Position numbers and translations under genes: made by a program. Positions 38,501 to 50,500 of a stretch of DNA of 64,000 nucleotides are shown here, piece by piece. The DNA is taken from NCBI GenBank assembly GCA_036850595.1, contig CM072154.1, forward strand, positions 10,113,330-10,177,329, in the 5' to 3' direction. Within the stretch, counting starts at the first letter, position 1; each line of letters begins with the position of its first letter. A model generated the notes under the pieces. It was given only the letters and a program-made list of their open reading frames with translations, made no database searches and was not told the DNA's origin. This DNA comes from Rhyacichthys aspro (taxonomy: Eukaryota > Chordata > Actinopteri > Gobiiformes > Rhyacichthyidae).

Positions 38501-41500
38501 ACTGTAGGAACGGCAGACATATTTTGCTCCATGCCACTGTCCCTGTGCCCTTAGGGGGGTTTGGGTAAGTCTGGTTTGTGTACAACCCTCCTTGGGGCCT
38601 GTTTAGTTCTGCCTCACAGAGCCACTGCGTTGTGTCAGCCTTTCCCAGGGGGAGACGTGCGACCACGCAGAAATTCTGTATGCTCTAGCAAACGGCTTGC
38701 TTTGAAAACTCATCAATGGGTTCAGACACACATTGAGCCGGTGCCTGCCTCAGTCACTGCTCGGTTTAGCCTCCCTCACGGTTGAATGGGCTGGAGCTAA
38801 GCAGCTTTGTCCGCAGATACCCCAACACCCCCCGGATACAGTAATCCCCTCCAGACCCTCCCCTCCTGGTTCCCCTCCCCTCTGAGGTGTTTCCAAACTT
38901 TATCAAAGCTCATTTTCAGCCTTGCTGGGCCTGTAAGTGCCATGTGATCTAGTGTACAAACAAGTCAAGTGGTGATTGCCCAGGAGCCAGAAATTTGTCA
39001 AAGTTATAAATAAGTGCTAAATTTGATGAGGAATTTTGTTTCCTATGGTATAATATCAACATTTGTAATTTGATCAGTCTCTTATTTTAAATCAGTGCAG
39101 TCTTCAGAGTCATGGCTTATTACATATTAACAATAATCCACCTGTCATTGTACAAATTCAACCTCTGCTTTGGTCACACATTTGTGTTCAAAGTACTGTG
39201 CCATAGCTTCCATAATCCAAAATAAAATTACAGATTGAACTGTAGTCTTGTCTTGTCCTAAAGATCTATGCAGTAGTGCTTTCTGTGTTGCTCTTAGATA
39301 GTAATCACTCAGTGTATAATGTAATTGTACTGATTAAAGGAAATTCAAACAGGTAAGTCACATGCTTTATCTGTGCATTTTAGATATCTTTGAAATGTAA
39401 AACACTTCACTGTAAAAAATATAGACACCTCATACATTTCCTTACTGATGTGTGTCCTCAGGCTCGTATGGACCGCACCGACATCGGGACTCTGCTCATT
39501 CCAAACATCAAAATGTCTGACTCAGGCATTTACATGTGCATTGGTAGCAACAGCGCTGGATCAAACAATGCTCCAATCAAAGTGACCGTCCTGAAGGGTA
39601 AGATGTCCCTCACCACAACTGGAGTTTCATGTTTTAAGGAAATTTTGCAGTGTTTACATTGAGGGGTGGGTATTATTTCCCTTTAACATTACACAAATAC
39701 AGATAATGTGACATGAGTAAGTTGCCCAAAACAAATGCAAAGATTTATTTTGAACATTGTGTTTTATTTTGTTCATCTGTTCACTCCAAAATATTACCCA
39801 ATGTTCAGGTGTCAATTTTTGCCAAACTGAAACTATTTTATACAGCTTACAGATATAACTGGGGAACAATGTGTATAATATGTGTGTATGTATGGCAATC
39901 GAGATATATTCTTTAGCTTGGGCGATCATTCTAAGATTATTATTGTTCACATGGATTTTGTGTTTGCACAGCGGACCATGTCTCCTCAGGCGTCACCATC
40001 CAGCCATCTATTGCTGACGTCCAGGAGGGTCAGAGTCTGGACCTCAACTGCTTTGCTCCAGGAAACCCTCCTCCTCAGGTCACATGGACAAGAGCCAGTG
40101 GACGCCTGTCTTCCAATCACCAGGTAATTCTCAACTCTCTTTAGACTCCTTTATGTCTTTCTATGGAGTTGACACATTTTACGCTGTGTTCAGGTTTTGG
40201 GGAATCAACTGCGTATCCTGTCAGCCACTCCTGAAGACTCTGGGGAATATATCTGTCATGTGCAGGACTCTTATGGAAACCCAGGAGCTCAAATCCGTCA
40301 AACTTCTGTCTCTGTGTCTGTGACCTCATCTACTTCACGTAGGTTTTTTTTGACACAACGCTACCTTTATTGCCTTACTTTGCAGACTGATACATGATAA
40401 CATTTGCTCTTTTTGCTCTTTTGTCACATTTTCCGAGGCGGTGTTGCTTTGACTAGTTATTTGATTTAATTTGACAGTCTAGGGAATTGGGCAGGTTCAG
40501 TCAGAGCTTATAGAAAAAGGGTTAGGCATTGCATGGGAAGGTGTTTTTCTCACACTAACAGTGCTTTACTTCATGGATATTCTATCCAGCGTAGCCCAGT
40601 GTGACCTCAGTAAATGATTTTCCTTGCTACTGTCCCATGATCTCATCTCCACCCCCTCCTTCCTGGACTTTAGCAGCGTTTTTACATCGAATAAAGTCAA
40701 AATGTTGATACGAACATTAAAATGACTTCACAACCTTGGATCGTTTGTGTACGTTGCAGGTCTTCAGAGCCCAATTATTGGCACCGAACCCCACACTGCT
40801 GCGGTGCACATTGGAGAATCAGTCAGCTTCAGGTGTAAAGTATACAGTGGAGCTGATCCTGTGCGAATGGAGTGGAAAGCAGCTAACAACCAGCCTCTGC
40901 CAGGTATCATATTTGTGATAACATAGACAGATCAGGTGCTAATGAAGGTTGGGACTGAATTTTTACACTAAATCTGGTTTTACGTTATAGGAGTTTAGGT
41001 GAATCACAGTTTATTGGTCTGGTATTCCTTCTACTGTCCCAAGAAATCCAAACAAACCTGTTTTTTTTTTTTGTTGTTTTTTTTTACAGAAAATGTCCAA
41101 GTCAGTCCAGATGGTTCAATTATTACCATTGTTAATGCCCGTCCCAGCAACCACGGTGCCTATCGCTGTGTGGCCAGCAATCCATTTGGCATCACCCAAA
41201 CCATGGTGTCTTTAATCGTTAGAGGTAAGTATGATGTTGAGTGACTATGTGCGGTTTAGCCCCATTATACACTTGCAAGAGAAGGGTTCCCTCTAGTGGT
41301 CGTATCCTGTGCTTTGTATCAGGGCCCTCAGACTCTCCCGTGGTCACGGTCACCCCATCCGGACCTGTTCGTGTCAGAGTGGGCGAACCTATCAACTTGG
41401 AATGCCAGGGGTCCGGAGAGTCCCGCGTTTCTGTCTCATGGCACAGACTGGACGACAACCGCAAAACGATGCTGAGCAGCCCCGTTCCTATGGAGACCAA

Positions 41501-44500
41501 TGCTCTCATGCAGGTATCAAAATCACAACTAATTCATCTTTCTGTATGTTATAAAATTAGATTGAAATTTCTGACTGGACTGGTTTTCTGTGCAGATACT
41601 GGTGGCGCGTCCCGAAGACAGTGGCACATATGTGTGTGTAGCTCGGAATAATAAGGGCACCACTGAGACCAAGGTGGAGGTGTTTGTAGAGGGAGGCCCG
41701 CAGTTGCCCGCAGTGCCCAGGGCAACTGTTCCTGAGCCGCTGCTGATTGTAATGGAAGGACAGACTGCCACTCTGCGCTGTGATGCCCATGGTACGACTT
41801 TTTAAAAATCTCATACAAATAATATCAAATGACTGCATAATCAGTCTTATGTCTCTGTGAGAGTTTTATTAAGCGTGTTGATTTTCTAGGTTTCCCAGCT
41901 CCCACCATCACCTGGTCTAAGCTGCGCGCCCCTCTGCCTTGGAGACATAAGATTGTAGACAACAGCCTCATTCTTCCTGGAGTTGGACGCCAAGATTCTG
42001 GAGAGTACATTTGCAGAGCCACTAACAACATGGGCTCCACTGATGTCACCGTAACACTGGATGTAGAGAGTGAGTGCTGCTGTGTTTTCTAATATCCTAG
42101 TTCTAAAAATGTAACAATATCAATACACATACTGTTCTTTTTTTTCTAGCCCCACCTTATGCCACCTCTTTGCCTGACGATGTGGCTGTGCGAGTCGGTG
42201 AGGTGATCCGATTGCAGTGTCTGGCCCATGGCACTCCTCCTTTGACCTACACCTGGACCAAGTTGGGTGGAGACCTGCCCCCGAGGGCTCAAGTCAACGA
42301 AGGGGATCTTCAGATCAACCTGGCCACCGCTGAGGATGCTGGTAGCTACAAATGTGTAGCAAGCAACAAAGTGGGCAATAGTGAAGTGGTCGCTAAAGTA
42401 ACCGTCAGATGTAAGGCCACCTCTGTTTTACAAAGTCATTTTAAGAAAATCTGTTTAGAACTCTTCAAAAAAAGTGTGCTCTTTCTTGTTTGTAGCTCCG
42501 TTGGCAGTGCGGGTGTCACCTCAGGTCGAAGTAAAGGCTCAGGGCAGTGCTGTGGAGTTCACTTGTTCAGCTGCTGGTGGAGTAGAAACTAAGATTGAAT
42601 GGCTGAAAGAGGGAGGTGCCCTTCCTCCAAACCACCACATCAAGGACGGAGTGCTCAGGTAACCGACACACTTCATCATTATGAATAAAATCAAGGACAT
42701 ACCACAGGTCCACTGTACTAGAGATCTGTTTCCAGTACAGTGATCTTAATATGACAATCCTAACAGTGTTTGTTTTTTAAATATTGCCATTTTTATAATA
42801 ATTGGACACTATTACAAAAAATGTCAAGCCTTCAATTGTTCTTTTTTGGTTGACTAATTAAAGTAAAATATAATGATAGATATAAAAGACTAATAAAAAT
42901 TATATATACAAATGAAAGCCAAACAACAGCATTATTCTATAATTCTTTAAATGTCTTTTTGCTTTTTCCCAGAATTGAGAACCTTGAGCAAAGCAATGAA
43001 GGTGTTTACATCTGCAGAGCCACTGGTGCCTATGGTCAGGCCCAGGACACAGCCAGACTGACTATCCAAGGTCTGTGAAAGTATTAAAACAGAGACTGCT
43101 TCATTAGTATTCAGTAGACGTCATCATTTGTTTGTGCTCACTGTTCCCAACAGCCCTGCCGAAGGTGATGATCAACGTCCGCACATCGGTGCAGACTGTG
43201 ATGATTGGGAACTCTGTAGAGTTTGAATGCCAGGCTGTTGGTGACCCACAGCCCACTGTTAGGTGGAGTAAAGTGGGTGGGTCGCTGCCCTCCCACATTG
43301 TGGTGAAAGGTGGTATGTTGAAGATCGAGCAGGTGACAGAGGCTGATGCTGGGCAGTACCGCTGTACAGCTACCAATGATGTGGGCTCTGTCCAGTCCCA
43401 GGTGGTTCTCAACGTCCAATGTGAGTGAAAAGAGGCGATTTTTTTAATTGTTTTTAATTTCCTACACAAAGTACCTGTGTAATCTTATACAATGTCTGTC
43501 TTTACACAGCTCTTCCTCAAATTGCTGCTCTTCCTGAAACTAAAGAAGTGACAGTCGGTTCTGATGCTGTCTTGCCCTGTGTGGCTTCAGGATATCCACT
43601 CCCTGAGATTAAATGGTCCAAGGTAACACACCTTTTTGTTTGTTTGTTCATCTGTACCTTAGAACAAACTTCTAGTAAGTCTGTCTAGTCTGTTAAGCGT
43701 ATTTGTAAAGAAAGTGTGTATTCTGAGTTTAACTTTCTTCATTTAGCTTGATGGAGAGCTTCCGACCAAGTGTTCCCAGGAAGCCCATGTTTTGACAGTT
43801 CCTCGTGTCACCCATGAGGACTCTGGGACATATATCTGCACAGCCTCCAACAAACAGGGCAAAGTGGAAGCCTTTACTGCTCTTAAAGTTCACGGTGAGT
43901 TTACACTGTGCATTATTTATACACATATGCATTTATTCCAGAGATATTACCATACAGATGATAACTATTATATTGTTGTGATATTATGTACTTTTCCAGA
44001 GAGAGTCATGCCATATTTTGCCCAGGAGCCCTTGTCTTACCTCACTCTGCCAACCATCAAAAATGCCTACAACTCGTTCAGCATCAAGATCAACTTTAGA
44101 CCTGACAATGTGGATGGTACGTAGTCTTTTACTCTTAAGATTAGGTGGCTTAATTGTACACCACATTACATTCTGTGTTATTTGTATTTTATGTCTAAAT
44201 GTGTATTGTCTCCTGTCCCCTCTCTCCCTCACTCATGTGGTGGGAAGGTCTCATTTTATATGCTGGTGAGTCTCAGTGCTGGAGAAAGACAAGAGCTCAA
44301 CACTGATATTTGCAGTTCTGCTTATTGGCTGCAACAGACTTCATAATGCAGTGTGCACAGAGCTGATTTTAAGGCAGTGACAGATTTCTAAGACTGAAAT
44401 CTCTGACATTTCTCTCCTATATGTCTGCCAAAAAGGTGACCGTTGGAAAATCACAGTCACTGACTATACACCTTAAAAATCAGCTTTGTGTTTGCACATT

Positions 44501-47500
44501 CATGCTAGTTCCTGTTGTGTTGGGTTCTTACACAAATAATGGCACTGCTTTGAGCCTTCTTTAATAACTGGCTTCAAAATGTATTGCCAACATATCTGGT
44601 TGTGTTTACCCTTAACATTTTGCTCTCGACATACATCCAGGCACACTCTGCCCTCTAGTGGCTGCACTCGTATCAGTTGTATTTTACATTACACCACAGT
44701 TCCCTTTGATGATAACTTATATAAATGTAAGGTTAAGTTCAAATGTAAGTGTGCATGTGTCCTTGGCCTATGTGGCTCATATCAGCATGTGTCCCTGGCA
44801 TGTAGGCGCAGGTCAAAGAGCGTTCTGCTGTATGCCCCTGACATCCCAGAGATGCTCAGATACTGTCAGTCATCAGGTCAAAACCCTGCTTTGGTTGGCT
44901 TTAAACTTGCCTCACCATAGCATGCTGCTTTATCATAAGCTTTTGAAGTGTTTCCAATGTATGTAAGAGCTGTCTATCCTAACTAGTCTCATTGTACATC
45001 TACATTACGGAAAGAACTCAAGGAGCATTGTAAATACTAAAAGCATTGCTTGTTTCGATGGATAATAACTTTTCTTATATATGTTCAGTTGTGTTGGCAT
45101 TAATTTAAGCTCTTTAAATGTGAAGGTATGCTTCTATACAATGGCCAGAGGCGGACCACAGGAGCGGACTTTGTCTCTCTTGGTCTTGTGGGCGGCCGAC
45201 TAGAATTCAGGTCAGTATTCTAGGTTATACAAATCAAGGTATTTGTTCAGGATGATTAAAGACTATAGTGTTTTGTCGTTTCAGATTTGACGTAGGCTCT
45301 GGAATGGCCACTATACGTGACCCCAGCCCCATCAAACTGGGAGAGTTTCACACCGTGGAGCTATACCGCAACCTCACGCTCGGCTATATCATTGTAGACG
45401 GAGGGGAGCCCATTAATGGCAGCTCCCAGGTAAATCTCACTCCTTCTGTAACAAATCATCATGTTACATTACTCAACTTATTGTGTCTCCTTTAGGGTAA
45501 ATTCAAGGGCTTGGATCTGAATGAAGAGCTTCATTTGGGTGGTTACCCCAACTACACCATGCTCACCAAGACTGCTGGTATCAAGACTGGATTTGTTGGT
45601 AAGAGTGGCTCAGTTTTTCCCTTCTAATGCTCTCATATCCCAGTAGCCAGTCTGAGTGTTGGTGTTTTGCAGGCTGCATCCGTCAGCTCATCATCCAGGG
45701 TGAGGAGGTCATCTTTAAAGATTTTGAGCGCAGCTCTACTGGTGTCACTAATTGTCCCACCTGCAAAGACCAACCATGCCAGGTTAGTTGCAGCAGTTCA
45801 TGTGAAATATCACCAGGGTAATGTTTAATCAATTTAAATATTACATTATTCAACATGCAAGATATATCCTATAGTTTTCTGGTGCCTGATCCAATCTCTT
45901 TATTTTAGTATAAAATACTATATATTATATCCATTTTCATTTATTTTTAAATTATTGTATTTAGTCTGTCCTTGATTTATCCTTAAACATATCTTTTCAT
46001 CTTTTTTATAGAATGGCGGCAAGTGTGAGGATTCAGAGACCAGCTTGTACAAGTGCAGCTGTACCAGAGGCTTCACAGGCAGCAACTGCCAGCATCACTC
46101 TTCACTACACTGTCACACAGGTGCTGAACATGTTTATCACAGTCTAAACATGTTTTGAAAGACCACTGGCACAGCTTACTCGTGTAACAGTTCAACACAC
46201 TCCGTGATATAAAATACCTGTGTCCCCTTTCACAGAGGCCTGTGGACCAGATGCCACTTGTATCAATCGTCTAAATGGATTGGGCTACGACTGCCGTTGT
46301 CATCTGGGCAAGTCTGGAGACAAGTGTATGGATGGTAAGAATTAGCTTTAAAAATATAAATATATATATCATGATTAGTTAGTGTTTCTTATACATGTAC
46401 AATACATTTTTACTTTTAACAGGTGAGCTGGTGACAACTCCACTGTTCAATGGCAAGTCATCCTACATTGCTTATCCTCCACTGACCAACATTCATGATG
46501 ATCTTCGTGTTGAGCTGGAGTTCAAGCCACAGGATGGAAATGGCCTAATGTTCTTCAGTGGAGGGAAGAAAATGAAGGTGGAGGACTTTGTGGCCATCTC
46601 CATGGTGAACGGACATGTGGAGTTCAGATATGAGCTTGGCACAGGTAAACTAACTTATTATTATTTTCCTTATTTCAATGCAAGTGTGCAAGTGTGCATT
46701 TACTCTACACTGGACATTGTTATTCTTCAGGCCAGGCCATCCTCCTGAGCTCTGAGCCTGTGTCTATTGGCCAGTGGCACAGGGTTGTGGCCGAGCGCAA
46801 TAAGAAGGCTGGATACCTGAGGGTTGACCAAGGCCAAGTGGAGAGGAGGACATCTCCAGGAAAAGCCCAGGGTCTCAACATCCACACTCCTATGTTCCTC
46901 GGAGGAATCCCTAACATGGACATTCTGCCTAAACCTGCAAATATCAGCCAGATGTTTAAAGGATGCATAGGAGAGGTGTGCTTTTTTCTAAATAAATACA
47001 TTAGTGATTCATATTAATTAACCTTTCTTATAGAGGTTTAATTTATCTCTGCGTTTTAGGTGTTTATCAACAACAAGAAGCTGGATCTGTCCTACAGCTT
47101 TACAGAGAGCGATGCTATCAGCAAGTGCATTGACAACAGTCCATGTGATCGCCGCCCTTGTTTGAACGGTGGTGACTGCATGTCCAATGCTGAATATGAG
47201 TACCAGTGCCTCTGTAAAGATGGATTTGAAGGTAAGTTTTCTGTTTTCGCCAACAATCCTTCTGTTTATTTCAGAAACTGTACAATTGCTCTGTGTTTGG
47301 TGAAAACTTGACCTTTGACATCTGGCTGTGACCCCTTAGGTGAGCGTTGTGAAGTGGTTAAAGATGTTTGCCAGAGTGACGTGCAGTGCCTGAACGGCGG
47401 CAGCTGTGTAAAAGGACAGTGTGTGTGTGCTCCAGGCCACACAGGTCTCACCTGCGACCAAAGTAAGTATTGATCATCATTTATCTAAAGCATATTGGTC

Positions 47501-50500
47501 TAAAATTATATTTCAGTCATAGTCACTTCTCTACATCTCCCCCTTGTGGACAACCCTTCACACACAATATTTATCAAAGCAGACAGACCAGACATAGAGG
47601 CAGAATTCAGTCCATATGGTTCACATTCTCCACATTATGAAGCACTTATAATGTCAGACAGTGTACCCCCAGCGTTGCAATGCATGCTGGGAAAGTGTTA
47701 TTAAGTGTGTCTTATCCCTGCGCTCTCATGCCTATATCCTGCACATACAGGCTTCCCTGAGGCGCTCTGGAATTTGGAAGGTAGCGGGTCAAATGGTACA
47801 GTATCTCAGTATTCAGCCTGCCTGGCACGACCGTGACTAACAGGGGCCCATCACAACCTCGAGGGGCCCCACGTCTTCTGAGCTCAACTCAAACTGTCTA
47901 TTGCCTAACACATGTGCGCACATAAACACCAACCAAACATACGTCTGTACTCAACTAAGGCTCCTGCCCCCAGACAAGGTTGGGAAAAGGGTAATTCTGC
48001 ATTTATGGTAGAAACTAAACAGAGTTTTAATTATCCTGCCTGATTGGACAGCACAACTACTAAAAATGTAGAATTCCTTTTGTTTCCCACCCTCTAATCA
48101 TGCTTCTTTAAGACAACTACTCACAGTGAGAATCCTGTATTGTCTACTTCAAAGCTGACTGTCTATTCAAGAAGAAAAAACTACCAGAAACATATCTTTG
48201 TTTTCTCTTTAAAACAAAGCCAAAACTCAGAATCTTCTTCAAATTGAAACATCTATGCTGTTACTAACAATCCAAAGTGTTTTAACAGAACAAAATGGAT
48301 GAGAAAAGTTTTTAAGCATATTCTGTAGATATGTATTGTGTGCATGGAGCCACAGTGTCGGTGAGTTCACTCCAGTTTCTTTAAAAAGACCCTCATTTAT
48401 ATATCTGTGAGGACTGCTGCAATACTGCATTGTGGAGCCTGATTTGTTTATACTATATTTAGATTTTTGTTGTTGGTTTGGGCAGTGCATTTAGATATTT
48501 GCATTGTGAAGACGTACATACAGGTGCACACATATGAAGAGATGATCATTGTGTGGATGCATTTTTCTCTTTATGGAGCCAGGTCTGTGTTATCAGGGGT
48601 AGTTCGGCCCTTTCGCCACAAGAGGGCATCATAACAACAAGGATGACATTTAAGGAATGCATTGCTTTAATTGATATTTTGTGTGATTGTAGATTCACCC
48701 TATCAGTATGCAGCTAATTTCGACAATGATGGATACATTGCTCTTCCAAAAGCAGTCTTCCCAAGAAGGTAAATGTTGTCTTTTGTTACTTTTTACATTT
48801 TGATATATAGTCTAATTCATTTCATTTGTATTGTATTGTTATTGTTGCAGTGCTCATGATTCTCCTGAGACTATTGAACTTGAGATTAACACCAGTTCTT
48901 CTGAGGGCCTGATCCTGTGGCAGGGAGTGGTAAGTTCCTGGTTTATGGTCCAGACATGTAGTATGGCTCTTCACTATAACTTCTCAGTCCTCCTTTTAAC
49001 ACTTTATAAACTAAATGGCGGTTCACAACTACATTCATCTACTTCATGTAACAGAAACTGAAACAATGTACTGTCCTCATGATAATTTTTGAATTTTGCT
49101 CGTCAACATCCTAATTCATCCCTGTGCCACTGAGGCTGTGACGTGTTGATGCATGTGGGCTGTGAGTCCGGCTTTATCTGACACCACTAAAGAAATGCAT
49201 GTTGCTCCTCTAACTCACCATCCATTTTCCTCAGGAGACCACAGGCGCACGCAATTTGCGAAAGGTGCATGCTAGTAAAAAGGTATTCACTTCAACACAA
49301 GACACTCCTCGCATTTGGAATGGCATCAAAACATCCACTTCCATGTGTATATCTGAACTATTCTAACACACATCTAAATCTTAGTTATTGAAATGTTTAC
49401 TCTGCACTCTGTGCATGAAGGCTTTTTATGTTAATATGTTCTCATTGAATGTTTATACTACACTTGTGTTCCATTCAATATTTAAATATTTGTGAAACTT
49501 AAATACAGGACTACTGTTCAGAAGTGATTAGTTACAATATAAAGTCACATCTTCTGCTGCCGGCTAATCGTGTTGATTTACAGGAACATGGAGAGCGTGG
49601 CAAAGGAAAAGACTTCATTAGCCTTGGTCTGCACAATGGACACCTTGTTTTCAGGTTTGTTGGACAGATCTGTCATATCATTCAGTGCAGTGTGATATAA
49701 TGATACATGTGTGTTTATTACAGCTATCAGCTGGGCAGTGGAGAGGCACAGATCAGGTCCAGGAAGCCCATCAATGATGGAAAGTGGCATAAGATCACAG
49801 CAGTCAGGTAACACTATTTCTGTATCATTTATATACGTATATACAAACAATTTATAAGGTAGAGGAAACATGCATTTACTTTTGTACTTTGCTTAAGTAG
49901 TACATTGTAGTTAGATGAATGCTACATATTGTATTTTGGGTAAGCTCTCATTCTGTTATTTTTAGTTAAATCAACTTTTCTTTTTCAGAACTGGGAAGGA
50001 CGGATACATCCAGATTGATGGAGACACTGCCCTTCATGGACAGTCTAAAGGCAAAAGCCTCATGGTCAACACCAAAGGCAGTATATACTTAGGTTTGTAT
50101 TAGTCCTGTAGTTAAACTGTTGCATTCTGGGAGACACATGTTAAAAATATTGAAACTGCTGGACTCTGATAAATTGTACAGGTCCATTAAGCACTACTGT
50201 TTTTATCCCAGAGGAAAAATCACACTGAACAATGAATTCAAAGCTCACCCCTTGAAGACAATACAGCATACATTTTTATAACTGTCATTTTTGTGTGATA
50301 GTAGTTGTTGGAATTCTTTTTTTTGGAATTTTAGAGCAATATGGGCCAAGTTCAACGGCAATATCTACCTTACTTTTAATAGTGTATGATTTTTTTGTAT
50401 TATTTAATTAAGATAAGATCTTTGTTATTGAATGTACCAACAGGTGGCGCTCCAGACATGACTGCAATGACAGGAGGGAAGTTTTCCACTGGAATGAATG

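Noticed and set aside
38819..38885. Pro-rich exon-like segment in the Ig5 intron
   Set aside because: Read in the required phase 0 it reaches TGA just before the donor, so it cannot be a simple cassette exon.
44805..44879. Exon-like segment in the LG1 intron (AGQRAFCCMPL...)
   Set aside because: Its end phase does not match the next exon at 45126 and the donor (gtcaaa) is weak; similarity to human GQKRVPG is too short to trust.
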